DNA of 61,163 nt from Acidimicrobiia bacterium (GTDB taxonomy: Bacteria; Actinomycetota; Acidimicrobiia; Spongiisociales; Spongiisociaceae): positions 1 to 61,163 of the forward strand of contig VXMP01000088.1 of assembly GCA_009841075.1 (NCBI GenBank), given 5' to 3'. Below are positions 18,874-32,910 of the stretch, one piece after another (positions within the stretch are counted from its first letter, which is position 1; the number at the start of each line of letters is the position of its first letter). The position numbers and the translations under genes are program-made. The notes beneath the pieces are model-generated. The model was not told where the DNA came from. It searched no databases and worked only from the letters and a program-made list of their open reading frames with translations.

Positions 18874-20085
18874 TTGAAGCCTCTGGCCGGAGTGCGGGTG
18901 GTCGAGTTGGCCAACTGGATTGCCGCCCCGGCCGCCGGTGCGGTGCTGGCCGATCTGGGTGCCGACGTGATCAAGGTGGAGCCACCGGGTGGCGATCCGG
19001 TGCGGGGATTTCTTCGTCCCGCCCAGGTATCCGGCCCGGCCGCCGAGGTGGACTATCCCTTCACGGTCAGCAATCGGGGCAAGCGGTCTGTTGAGCTGGC
19101 GATCAACGTAGAGGCAGGCCGGGCCGCCCTTTTGGAGCTGGTGTCCTCCGCCGATGTGTTTCTGACCAACATGCTGGCCTACCGGTTGAGTAGATACGGT
19201 CTGGAGGCTTCCAATCTGCAGGCGGTGAACCCGAGGCTGGTGGTAGCGCAGGTGAGCGGTTACGGCTCGCGAGGACCGGACGCCCATCGGCCCGGCTACG
19301 ACATCACCGCCTTTTTCGCCCGGGGAGGGATGATCCACACCATGACCCCGCCGGATGGGGACGCTCCCAAACCTCCCACCGGGCCCGGCGATCATGCCAC
19401 TGGTATGGCGCTGGTGGCGGCCATCCTGCTGGGTTTACGGGCTGTCGATAAAACCGGCCAGGGTCAGGTGGTGGACACCAGCCTGCTGTCGATGGGTATA
19501 TGGACGATGGGAACCATGCTGGCCGCCACCCTGGTGGACGGACGAGACAGCGGCAGGCGGTCCAGGTCTACCGAGATCACCGCCTTGAACAACCGTTACC
19601 GTACAGCCGACGATCGGTGGCTATACCTGACCATGCCTGGTGGGGAGAAATGGCCCAAGCTGTGCGAGGTGCTAGGGGTGGAGGATATGGTCACGGACGA
19701 GCGCTTCCGGGACGCCCGGGCCCGCTATCGGAATATGGGTTTGGTGGTGGAACGTCTCGATAAGGCCTTCGCCTCCAAGACCCGGGCGGAATGGGGCCGG
19801 ATCCTGGATGATGCCGGGCTGGTGTGGGGGCCGGTTTACAGCCTGACCGAGGTGGTAGCCGACCCGCAAGCCGACGCGTTGGGCCTCTTCCCCGAGATCG
19901 AGCACCCGACCGCGGGCCGGTTTCGCACGGTGGGTATTCCCTTCGAGATGGAGGGTGCCGACATAGGTCCAAGTGGTCCGGCCCCGTCGGTGGGAGAACA
20001 TTCCGAAGAGGTGTTTCGAGAGTTGGGCTGGGACGAAACCCGACTAGAAGAGGCCCGCCTGTCCGGTGCCTTCGGCCGACCTTGA
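18874..20085 (+). CDS. CaiB/BaiF family (family III) CoA-transferase
   Basis: A 403-residue family III CoA-transferase. The N-terminus has RVVELANWIAAPAAGAVLADLGADVIKVE. Later come NRGKRSVEL, VNPRLVVAQVSGYG, and PGYDITAFFARGG, where the family's catalytic aspartate occurs (near residue 148). The C-terminus holds GPVYSLTEVVADPQ. These proteins move CoA between carboxylic acids such as oxalate, carnitine, or (R)-2-methylacyl substrates; alpha-methylacyl-CoA racemase homologues look similar, so substrate and even reaction type are open. TTG start. Its 3' end overlaps the convergent gene at 20044 by 42 nt. Confidence 0.9.
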   Translation: MKPLAGVRVVELANWIAAPAAGAVLADLGADVIKVEPPGGDPVRGFLRPAQVSGPAAEVDYPFTVSNRGKRSVELAINVEAGRAALLELVSSADVFLTNMLAYRLSRYGLEASNLQAVNPRLVVAQVSGYGSRGPDAHRPGYDITAFFARGGMIHTMTPPDGDAPKPPTGPGDHATGMALVAAILLGLRAVDKTGQGQVVDTSLLSMGIWTMGTMLAATLVDGRDSGRRSRSTEITALNNRYRTADDRWLYLTMPGGEKWPKLCEVLGVEDMVTDERFRDARARYRNMGLVVERLDKAFASKTRAEWGRILDDAGLVWGPVYSLTEVVADPQADALGLFPEIEHPTAGRFRTVGIPFEMEGADIGPSGPAPSVGEHSEEVFRELGWDETRLEEARLSGAFGRP

Positions 20086-20487
20086 TATGACTGACCAGAC
20101 GATCAGAACGGTGAGAACCACCGCTCCGTGAAACAGTAAAACCGTCCGTGACACCACAGTCCGTCTCCACTTATGGCGGGAAGTGAGGTTGGGTAGCGAC
20201 CGGGTGTCCATCCCGTAGTCCAACTCGGTTTCCGGAAGGGTACGCACCTGGTCATAAAGGGCACGGTACATCCGCTCCTGCCAGAGAAAGTAGCCGTCCA
20301 GCCCCCAAAAGGTGAGGGCGGGAAGCAACGCCACCGCCACCAGCAAGGCCTCGTCCTGCCCGGCAGCCAACGCCAGAAGAGCGGACACCAAAACCACACT
20401 CCACCCTTTGAGCAGGAAGGAGCTCTGCGCCAAGCGGTTGATCACTCCCTGGATCATGGCCAGATGAGCCTGCCTTCGATCAGCCAT
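20044..20487 (-). CDS. Small membrane protein (FWGLDGYFL-type)
   Basis: A 147-residue protein with two adjacent hydrophobic helices (SFLLKGWSVVLVSALLALAAGQ and LLVAVALLPALTFWGLDGYFL), a conserved-looking cytoplasmic segment Q-E-R-M-Y-R-A-L-Y-D-x-V-R, and a third helix (HGAVVLTVLIVWSVI). I recognise this as a widespread bacterial small membrane protein type without a settled function. It overlaps the caiB-like gene by 42 nt in convergent orientation; the overlapping codons fall at both C-termini. It marks the last conserved-looking gene before the accessory island. Confidence 0.75.
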   Translation of the reverse strand: MADRRQAHLAMIQGVINRLAQSSFLLKGWSVVLVSALLALAAGQDEALLVAVALLPALTFWGLDGYFLWQERMYRALYDQVRTLPETELDYGMDTRSLPNLTSRHKWRRTVVSRTVLLFHGAVVLTVLIVWSVISRSAEGTGQAGLF

Positions 20488-20584
20488 ACCCCAAGCCTAC
20501 CGACTGAGCCCGTGTCCCAAGCGGCAACGCCCTATTGGCAATATTTATACTGATAGGCTGTAGTAAAAGGACGAATGCAGAAAT

Positions 20585-20997
20585 ATGACAACAAACAATA
20601 ATCCAATGTCTAGGATCGTCACGGCCTCTGATTTTCGGGCCAGGTGCCTAAAGCTAATGGACAAGGTGTCGGAAAGCGGCCAAGAGATTGTCATGACCAA
20701 ACACGGTCGGCCCGTGGCCAGGCTGGTCCCATACCAAGCAACAGCCGCTGATGAAGAAACCCGAGACACTGTTCGGGATAGAGAGAACGGTTGGAGATCA
20801 AAGGCGAGATAGGTGACCCCATAGACGTGGAATGGGAAGCCGAATCCGGTGACCTAAAGGGGGTGGATTTGATTCAGCGTTCCTACTTTCTGACCGACGT
20901 ATCCCTTGAACCAGTTCTGGGCCGCTCAACCGATCGAAAGGTCAATCCACAGGTCTTGGCTCTTCCACCGGACGGCCCACATCCTAACTTTACATAA
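20585..20997 (+). pseudogene. Phd/YefM-type antitoxin, frameshifted, no toxin partner
   Basis: The first frame (20585-20812) begins like a prevent-host-death antitoxin: SRIVTASDFRARCLKLMDKVSESG then IVMTKHGRPVARLVPY. After about VRDRE the homology continues in the -1 frame (from about 20782) as RLEIKGEIGDPIDVEWEAE, the usual Phd C-terminal module. A single missing base near 20776-20790 would join them. The second frame then runs on to 20997 with no recognisable sequence. No PIN/VapC or RelE-like toxin follows. It is either a decaying orphan antitoxin or a one-base sequence error. Confidence 0.72.
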
Positions 20998-21560
20998 CGG
21001 GTATTATGGGACATTCCTCCCAGGCCCCCCTGCCCAGCGGAGCAACCTCCGAGGGAACCCGGAAAGCAGAGACTCCTTCGGTAATTGACCCTCCCCCTTT
21101 TGTCTATAAACCTGCCTTGAAAAGGTGGAAAGGGCTTTACTGGTGGTGCTATGGGCCTTGAGTTCATGGAGAATGTCAAAAGCAGTCGAAACTTTGGTCT
21201 GAGAACGCGAAAAACGCCGCACGCGGGCTTCGCCCGTTGGGCCCGCCCCCACCTCCACCACCTTGGGTCGGGACGCGCGCCGCCAAGGTCTGAGCGGATT
21301 GGCGTCCCGAGAATTACCGGCAGTCGGGCGACGTCTATGACTCGAACTGCGTGGTTTTTGGTAGAGGTCAACGTATAACGACCCTGGGACAAAAACCGGA
21401 GGATTTGGACGAGAACCGCGAAAGTTCTTGATTTCCTTGGTGAGAGACCCTTCCGACCTTCCCAGGCCATGAGAGTTATCCGCCCCTGAAAAAACTGTCA
21501 CGCCCGATTTCTAGCCTTACCACCATCCCTAGAAGCGTAAGAAAGGGTGGGCCACCATCT
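20998..21560. other. 563-nt gene-free block with inverted repeats
   Basis: No supported gene is seen. Minus-strand frames here (for example 20883-21470) are Arg/Pro/Gly-rich and not protein-like. The block does contain secondary-structure potential. There is a perfect 9-bp inverted repeat TCGGGACGC (21268-21276) / GCGTCCCGA (21302-21310) enclosing a CCGC/GCGG inner stem. A CGGGC-TTC-GCCCG hairpin lies at 21224-21236 and a CGGAG-CAAC-CTCCG hairpin near 21040. It could hold a structured RNA or be remnant DNA of the lost toxin region. It matches no RNA family I know (not tmRNA, RNase P, SRP or tRNA). Confidence 0.35.
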
Positions 21561-21803
21561 ATGCGTGATCACTCCGAAGCAAACAGTCGAACAATGAGAG
21601 GACTAACGCCTCCGGTGAAACATATGCCGACCGCCGAAATAGCCGAACGGGTCGATTACCTACGGAAATGGTTAGACAGCCCAGAATTCCCCGAACACGG
21701 GATGATCGATTGGCGAGACTACGGACGTATGAAACGCGAGTACGAAATGCTGAGTCGGATACTCAACACCCGTACCCGGGGCGGTAACCCAAACCCTGAC
21801 TAG
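21561..21803 (+). CDS. Small hypothetical protein
   Basis: An 80-residue frame beginning at ATG 21561. The protein is charged, probably helical, with a segment AEIAERVDYLRKWLDSPEFPEHGMIDWRDYGRMKREYEML (described here only in part: two amphipathic helices around a Pro-rich turn). It has no cysteine, signal peptide or membrane helix, and no family is recognised. The sequence is protein-like in composition, unlike the flanking noncoding block. It sits between the antitoxin remnant and another small broken gene. Confidence 0.5.
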   Translation: MRDHSEANSRTMRGLTPPVKHMPTAEIAERVDYLRKWLDSPEFPEHGMIDWRDYGRMKREYEMLSRILNTRTRGGNPNPD

Positions 21804-21871
21804 AAAGGAATCCAACATTGACCATCGCTCTCACGACCGAGGGATAATCTCCGCAAAGAGAGGAGAGATTT

Positions 21872-22032
21872 ATGGAATTTGGATTGTTTGCACCGTTCGT
21901 CTTCGGAGCCGTCACCGCCTGGATTGCTTCCAGAAGGGCCATAGCGTCGTGATAGGGTTCCTTCTAGGGTTTTTCCTGGGACCGATCGGCCTGATCATCG
22001 CCCTGGTCAGACGCCGTAGACTTGGGGCTTGA
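21872..22032 (+). pseudogene. Frameshifted two-helix small membrane protein
   Basis: ATG 21872 has a good AGGAGAG site. The first frame reads APFVFGAVTAWIASR and then hits TGA at 21950. The -1 frame from 21934 reads KGHSVVIGFLLGFFLGPIGL, then IIALVRRRR to a stop at 22030-22032. Joined, this is the familiar small two-TM protein with a G-F-x-L-G-x-x-x-G-P-I-G-L helix and a basic tail. One missing A in the AGAAGGG run would explain the break. An independent GTG start at 21949 for the second half is possible but less likely. Confidence 0.6.
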
Positions 22033-22082
22033 ATAAATTATCGTGAAAGACTGTTGCTCCGGAAACCCGAAATAGACGACTA

Positions 22083-26519
<4,437 letters not shown>

Positions 26520-26523
<4 letters not shown>

Positions 26524-29500
26524 CCGTCACCGACTACACGGGTTCTGTAGCCAAGCCGGAGTTTGTTGCCAATCGGGACGGGCAAACGGTGGCCGAGGCG
26601 GTGAACGGTTTTGTTTCCTCTGCGGCCCGAGGTCTGGTGGGTGGGATCCGCCTGGACATCGCCACCGCCTACTTCAACCTGGGTGGCTATCAGCTGCTGG
26701 CCGACTCGCTCGACCAAGCCCATTCCGTCCGGCTTTTGATCGGTGCCGAGCCCCACCGGTCGGAAACCCGTCCCCGCCGACTGGCCAACGAATCCGCCGA
26801 TCCCGAACGAGCCGTCCAAGACCGCCTCCGAACCGCCCTCGAACAACATCAGCAAGGCCTGACCGCCGAGCGTGACCTGTTGGGCTTCGCCCGAGAGATC
26901 GACTCCGACACCAGGCGGCTGGTGAAATGGCTACGGTCCGAAGAGGTGGAGGTACGCCGCCTGGCCGATAATTTCCTGCACGGCAAGGCCTTTCTGGTGG
27001 CCGACCAGGCTCGCGGGGTTATAGCCGGTTCGTCCAACTTCACCCGGGCGGGACTGGCCCACAACGTGGAGCTCAACCTGGGCAACTACACCCCCCATGT
27101 GGTGAAGCAGGTGAACGAATGGTTCGACGAGCTCTGGACGGAGGCTAAAGAGTTCGACCTGGCCGCCCTGTATGAGGCCCGCTTCGAGCCCCACTCCCCC
27201 TATCTGATCTACCTGCGGATGCTGTGGGAACGCTACCGAGACGAATTGGAGGACGAGGCCGAAGAAGACGGGCTGGAAATCCAATTAGCCGGCTTCCAGA
27301 CCCACGGCGTGTGGCGGGCCAAGCGAATCCTGGCCAAAAGGAACGGGGTACTGATCGCCGATGAGGTGGGCCTGGGCAAGACCTTCCTGGCGGGGGCGCT
27401 GATCAAAGAGGCGGCCCTGGACAATCGCCAACGGGTCTTGGTGGTGGCACCCGCCACCCTGAAAGACGGCCCCTGGCGAGCGTTTCGATCCCAGTTCATG
27501 CTGCCCATGGAGCTGGTCTCCTACGAAGACCTTTGGCTGGACAGGCGGCTTCACCCCAATGCCACCGACATCCGACTGGATGCGGACCCCAACGAATATG
27601 CCATGGTGGTGGTGGACGAGGCCCATAACCTGCGCAACCCGGGCACCAAGCGCTCCGAGGCGCTGCGGCGTCTGCTGCAGGGCTCCCCACCCAAGAAGCT
27701 GGTGCTGCTGACCGCCACCCCGGTCAACAACAGCCTCATGGATCTGTATCACCAGCTGGGCTTCTTCCTGCGCAACGATGCCGCCTTCGCCGATGAGGGA
27801 ATACCTTCGATGCGGAACCATTTCGCCCAGGCCATGGCCAAGAAACCGGAGGACCTGTCGCCGGAACATCTGTTCGACGTGTTGGATGCGGTGGCGGTGC
27901 GGCGTACCCGTTCGTTCGTCCGGCGCTACTACCCAAACAGTCGAGTGCCGATCAGAGGGAAGGAGACCGACATCATCTTCCCCACTCCGAAGGTGCGGCG
28001 GGTGACCTACCGGTTCGACCAGGTGCTGCCCGGCTTCTTCGAAGAGTTCGCCTGGGCGCTTGATCCCGACTCCGACCTTGATGCCTCCCCTATCGACTCA
28101 GAGAGTGTCAAGCCGCTCACCCTGGCCCGCTACGCCCCCTCCCAATATCGACTCAAACAGGACATCGAAACCCACGAGGTGCAGCTGGCCGGCTTGCTGC
28201 GTTCGGGATTGCTGAAACGGTTCGAGTCGTCCCCCTATGCGTTCGCCCGCACCTGCGAGGGCATGGCCGCCAAGCACGACGATTTCCTGGAGCTGTTGGA
28301 TCACGGCAAGGTGGCTACCGGGGAGGCGCTGGCCGACTGGATAGCTACCGACTCGGACGACGTGGACTCCTACCTGGAAGAACACGAAGACCGGATAGAC
28401 GACGCCGAGGAATACGACCTCGATCGACTGCGGCGTCATGCGGCACAGGATCGGGAAACGCTCCTCTACTTTGCACGCCGTGCTCGGGAGGTCACCCGTG
28501 ACAAAGACCCCAACCTGGCGGTGCTGGTCGAGGAGCTGGCCAAGATCGCACAAGAAGCCAAGAGCCACGGGATTGGTCCGGAAGATGCCAGGAACCGGCG
28601 CAAGGTGCTCATCTTCAGCTACTACGCCGACACGGTGGACTGGATTGTCAAACATCTGAAAGCCCGGGCCGAAACCGATCCCAGGCTGGCGGACTACCGA
28701 GGCCGGATCGCCTCTTTGTCGGGCTCGACCGGAGTACCGAACAAGCGGGAAGTGGTGTGGGGTTTCGCTCCCAAGACCGCCGACGCCCCCGCAGGCGAGG
28801 ACGAGGACCGCTACGACATCGTGGTCTCCACCGACGTGCTGGCCGAGGGCGTCAACCTGCAGCAGGCGGGCCAGATCATCAACTACGACCTGCCTTGGAA
28901 CCCGATGCGCCTGGTCCAGAGGCATGGCCGGATCGACCGGATCGGGTCGTATCACTCTCAGGTGGTGATCCGCTGCGTGTTCCCCAACCAAAAGCTGGAC
29001 GATCTACTCCAACTGGAGGAGCGTCTCAACCGCAAGATCGGTCAGGCGGCGGCTGCGGTCGGGGTGGGCGAGGTGCTACCCGGGCAGGAACGCCGCGAGG
29101 TGGTCTTCTCCGAAACCCGCGAGGAGATCGAAAATCTTCGTAAAGAGGACTCCACTCTGTTCGAGCAGGGCGGGAGCCGGAGAGGCACCATTTCGGGCGA
29201 GGAATATCGCCAAGCGCTTCGTCAAGCCGTTGATCAAGGCCTGAGGGAGCAGATTGAACAGCTTCCCTGGGGTTCGGGATCGGGGATGGCGCTCACCTCT
29301 ACCGAGGCTGCGGAGCCCGGCTATGTGTTCTGTCTGCGGGTGGCCGACTCGGAAAAGCCGCTGTTCCGATATGTGGGTCCCGATGACGGTGGGACACCGA
29401 TAGCCGACACCCTGGCCTGCCTGGACCGGGCCCGCCCTCTCGCCGGGGCAGACACCCCTCTGGTGGACATGGACGACGAAACCTATGGCGGGGCGTTCGA

Positions 29501-29933
29501 CGCCTGGGATGTCGCCCGGACCGACGTGGTAGAAAAATGGAACTTCCAGGCCGATCCGCTCAACCTCGCCCCCGAAATTCGTCCCGCCCTGACCAAAGCC
29601 GCCCAGATCGTGCGGAAGCACCATCCCCCAGACCTCGCCCAGGATGAAATCGACGATGCGATAGACACCATCCAAGCCCCCTACCCCGAGCGCACCATCC
29701 GCACCATCAGCGCAGCCTGGAGAAAGTCGGAAGACCCAAAAGAACAGGCGGCCAACATCCTGGCAGTCATTAAAGACCTAGGCCTAGAGCGCTACCAACC
29801 ACCCCGCCCCCTCCCCCAAATAACCGAAGAAGACGTCCACCTGATCTGCTGGATAGCCCTAATCCCCGAAAAGCAGCCCAACCGCCCGGACAATGAAGAC
29901 CGACAGAGAAAAGAGACAACTGATGAAAATTGA
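26520..29933 (+). CDS. PLD-like nuclease / SNF2-type helicase fusion
   Basis: A 1137-residue protein. The N-terminal phospholipase D-like domain (about 1-230) has an HGKAFLVAD...AGSSNFTRAGL motif (H-x-K and N). A superfamily 2 helicase follows, with motif I DEVGLGKT near residue 282, DEAH near 366, motif III LLTATPVNN near 399, and the helicase C-domain with VLIFSYYADTVDW, STDVLAEGVNLQ and QRHGRIDRIG (about 700-815). The C-terminal ~300 residues are not recognised. The TTG start overlaps the methyltransferase stop. Helicase-plus-adenine-methylase pairs occur in DISARM (drmD/drmMI), but no drmA, drmB or drmC is here. It is probably the translocase/nuclease arm of a restriction-like system. Confidence 0.9.
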
Positions 29934-31911
29934 TGCAATTCTCACCCAAGTCGAACTGGGAAAGATTGATCTCCCCAGATTCCAGCGCGGGTACGTGTGG
30001 AAACGCAGACAGGTGCGGGTGCTCTTCGACTCGCTCTACAGGAAGCACCCGGTGGGGAGTCTCCTGACCTGGTTGACCGAGCTTGACGACGGAACGGTCA
30101 AAGAACTCCTGCTGGATGGCCAGCAAAGGGTAAGCTCGCTTTACGGCGTGATCAGAGGCCAGGCACCAGAATTCTTCCGCGGAGATTCCCATGCATTCAC
30201 CGGGCTAAGGTTTCACGCCGAAAACGAGAGGTTCGAGTTCTACCAGCCGATCAAGATGAGGGACGACCCGCTCTGGTTTGATGTGACGGAGGTAATGCAG
30301 GCCGGTGTCGGCGGACTTGCGGGGTTGTTAGAGGAAAAGCTGGGCAAACCTGATGACCAAATCGACGCTACCAGATACATCGAGGTAGGAAGTCGTTTGC
30401 TCCAACTCCTCGGTGTCAAGGATAGGGATATCCATATAGAACAGGTCACAGACACTACGAAGAGTATCGACACAGTGGTAGATATCTTCAACCGCCTTAA
30501 TAGTGCAGGTACGACGCTATCGAGCGGCGACTTGGCACTGGCGCGAATCGCCGCGAAGTGGCCGGAGGCTCGCAAGGAGATGGGCCGGTACGTAGAAAAG
30601 TGGCGAACGCACGGCTTCAACTTCGCTTATGACTGGCTGCTGCGGTGCGTGAACGCGGTAGTGAACGGCGAAGCAGCGTTTCAGCATTTGCACGACACCC
30701 CGCGTGACGAGGTAAGGGACGGCTTGCAACGCACTGTCAAACATGTCGATGCAGTGTTGAACCAAATCTCAAAGAAGCTGGGGCTAGACCACGACCGCGT
30801 TCTTTTCGGACGCTTCTCGATTCCAGTCCTAGTCCGACATCTGGAATTGCACCCACCTGGAGTGATGAGCGCCGAGGAGTGGAATCGGCTTCTCTACTGG
30901 TTTCTTCAGGCGGGGATGCAGGGTCGCTTCTCCGGGACGACCGAGACCAAGATCAGACAGGATCTCGTAACGGTTGACGGCACGGTGGCGGGGATTGAGC
31001 GGTTGATTGCGGACATCGGAACGAAGTGGGGGCGACAACGAGTGTATGCCTCCGACTTCGACGCCTGGTCCCTCGGAGCCCGGCTCTACCCGGTGCTCTA
31101 CTGGCTGACCCGCGTGGGCGGTGCCAAGAACTTTTGCGATGGCATTGAACTCCAGGATGACCTACTGGGCAAAGGGGCGAATCTGGAGGTACATCACATC
31201 TTTCCGAAGGCAGTTCTCTATGACGCCGGGTATGAGAGACCTCAGGTCAACGCACTCGGCAACCTCTGCTTCCTCACTTCCGAATGCAACAAGTGGATCG
31301 GGGCAGCCTGCCCCGCAGAGCCATCTCCCTTCGTGAAGGGCAAGCACGACGCTTGTCTTCGCCGTATCGGCCGCGAGGGCTATTTCGTCTTAGACCAAAA
31401 AAACCCCGGCGTTTTGGAGTCCCAGTGGATTCCCATGGACAAGGAGTTGTGGAAGGTCGAAAATTATCTGTCGTTCCTTGAGGCCCGTCGACATCTCCTC
31501 GCCGACGCCGCTAATTTTCACCTGGCTGCTCTGTATCCGGCGCATGCCGAACTGCTGTCTGCTGTTGACCCCGTTCCGCAGACTTCGCAGCCGCAGGTCT
31601 CCGTTGAGGACGAAGAAGAAATGTTGGAGGAGCTTCAGGGCTGGATATCCGAACGCGGGTTGGCCTCTGGCAAGTTGGGTTATGAGCTTCGCGACCCTGC
31701 CACCGACCAAATCCAGGCGACGATTGATCTGGCTTGGCCGAACGGCCTCCCGGAGGGTCAGGGGCGACCAGTAGCACTCCTCCTTAACGAATCTGCGGAG
31801 ACTTATCGGACAGTCAGCCAAGCCGGATTCGACTGCCACACGAGCGTTGAAGCGTTCAAGCAATATGTAAACGCCGAGATACTTGGAGAGTTCGCCGACT
31901 CGGTTGCTTGA
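29923..31911 (+). CDS. DUF262 / HNH nuclease (GmrSD-like)
   Basis: The N-terminal DUF262 ParB-like domain has LPRFQRGYVWKRRQVRVLFD, HPVGSLL and the nucleotide-handling LLLDGQQRVSSLYG (near residue 66). A helical middle follows, then an HNH-type domain with EVHHIFPKAVLYD near residue 422 and NLCFLTSECNKWIG, the HNH/DUF1524-like signature of GmrD. The C-terminal part (about 550-662) is variable. Start ATG 29923 is preferred because MKIDAILTQVELGKI is the family start; an ATG at 29893 would add 10 residues. It overlaps the helicase by 11 nt, so it is probably coupled. Known relatives are modification-dependent (type IV) restriction enzymes. Confidence 0.88.
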   Translation: MKIDAILTQVELGKIDLPRFQRGYVWKRRQVRVLFDSLYRKHPVGSLLTWLTELDDGTVKELLLDGQQRVSSLYGVIRGQAPEFFRGDSHAFTGLRFHAENERFEFYQPIKMRDDPLWFDVTEVMQAGVGGLAGLLEEKLGKPDDQIDATRYIEVGSRLLQLLGVKDRDIHIEQVTDTTKSIDTVVDIFNRLNSAGTTLSSGDLALARIAAKWPEARKEMGRYVEKWRTHGFNFAYDWLLRCVNAVVNGEAAFQHLHDTPRDEVRDGLQRTVKHVDAVLNQISKKLGLDHDRVLFGRFSIPVLVRHLELHPPGVMSAEEWNRLLYWFLQAGMQGRFSGTTETKIRQDLVTVDGTVAGIERLIADIGTKWGRQRVYASDFDAWSLGARLYPVLYWLTRVGGAKNFCDGIELQDDLLGKGANLEVHHIFPKAVLYDAGYERPQVNALGNLCFLTSECNKWIGAACPAEPSPFVKGKHDACLRRIGREGYFVLDQKNPGVLESQWIPMDKELWKVENYLSFLEARRHLLADAANFHLAALYPAHAELLSAVDPVPQTSQPQVSVEDEEEMLEELQGWISERGLASGKLGYELRDPATDQIQATIDLAWPNGLPEGQGRPVALLLNESAETYRTVSQAGFDCHTSVEAFKQYVNAEILGEFADSVA

Positions 31912-32011
31912 CGTTCGTGGCCTCTGGGTCTCCTTAGTCGGCTCCGACAAGGAGAGTGCTAGAAGGTTCAATTTGTTACGCTTATATCATGGACAATGTT
32001 AGGTGTCTTGA

Positions 32012-32809
32012 ATGGTGATCTTAATGCATCCGTCCCCTGGGCTTTATGCGGCGGTGCTCCACGTCTTTAACCGAGCGGCACCTCGTTCGCGCTCTCTGGC
32101 TTCTACGTGGACAGATCTAACCCAGGAACTCACAGAAGATCAGACTGAGAGCCTTCCCGCCGCAATCAAAGGGGTCCTTCCACTCCTACGAGGAGACGTT
32201 GAGCGGATGCGCTTCGCAGCCAAGATCGCCGCTCGATTCGATTTATATGAGACCGCCGACACCGTGGCGCATCTTGCCGATGACACAGAGGATCGTTATC
32301 TGCTGCTTATCGCCGCATCCCTATCGGGCAATCCCGCGGTCGATAGTTCACTCCGCGCCCGAATTAGGCAAACGGTAGGTGCAGATCCCGCCGTTCTTAT
32401 CCGACTTGACCACCACTACCCGCCTACCACGTCCGAAGAAAAGCTTCTTTACCAGCAATGCTGGCCCGGCGGCCCCACCGACCCGGCACCTTTCCCTCTA
32501 CCTCCGGTAGTGGTTCTAGATCAAGGCTTCGACGCCCGTAGCTTGTGGCGACTTGCTTCCAGATTGAACAAAGCCGGTGCCGTTATTAAGCGGCTGGCTC
32601 CGAATTCAGACCTCCCACCTTGGTTCGGGCCCCGTACCGTCCTGATATGTGAGCCCAAAACCGGAGTGCGGGTGAAGAGTAAATATCCGACCTTCCCTCA
32701 TAAACAAATCATCACCAAGCCACACCTGCCGGAACACGACCATCAACTCAACGGTTTGCTAATGGAGGTAAACGCTCAACTGCCCGACCAGAATAAGCTT
32801 CCTGGATGA
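32012..32809 (+). CDS. Hypothetical protein in defence island
   Basis: A 265-residue protein, no family recognised. It has an N-terminal helical region rich in Ala/Leu, a middle with LLYQQCWPGGPTDP, and a C-terminal alpha/beta stretch with PPVVVLDQGFDARSLWRLASRL and GPRTVLICEPKTG that resembles a small Rossmann or PIN-like strand-helix pattern without clear active-site residues. No signal peptide or membrane helix. It lies 100 nt after the DUF262 gene, so it may have its own promoter, and it is the last plus-strand gene before a bidirectional hairpin. Location suggests an island accessory protein; function unknown. Confidence 0.6.
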   Translation: MVILMHPSPGLYAAVLHVFNRAAPRSRSLASTWTDLTQELTEDQTESLPAAIKGVLPLLRGDVERMRFAAKIAARFDLYETADTVAHLADDTEDRYLLLIAASLSGNPAVDSSLRARIRQTVGADPAVLIRLDHHYPPTTSEEKLLYQQCWPGGPTDPAPFPLPPVVVLDQGFDARSLWRLASRLNKAGAVIKRLAPNSDLPPWFGPRTVLICEPKTGVRVKSKYPTFPHKQIITKPHLPEHDHQLNGLLMEVNAQLPDQNKLPG

Positions 32810-32842
32810 GGTACGAAACTAACCAGGAGAATAAGGGCCGGC

Positions 32843-32882
32843 CGCCCTCCCGCCAGAACGAAGAATATCGGGCAGGAGGGCG
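32843..32882. terminator. Probable bidirectional terminator hairpin
   Basis: CGCCCTCCCGCC (32843-32854) pairs with GGGCAGGAGGGCG (32870-32882), a GC-rich stem of about 12 bp with one mismatch and a 15-nt loop. It is located between the convergent genes at 32012-32809 and 32911-33225. No strong T-run follows, so it is called by position and stem strength only. Confidence 0.5.
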
Positions 32883-32910
32883 CTAGCGCTGCGGGGTCTA
32901 CCTGGTTGGG

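Noticed and set aside
20883-21501. Two minus-strand frames of 165-195 codons in the gene-free block
   Set aside because: Composition is Arg/Pro/Ser-rich and low in normal hydrophobic patterning, they overlap each other and the antitoxin remnant, and no family is recognised.
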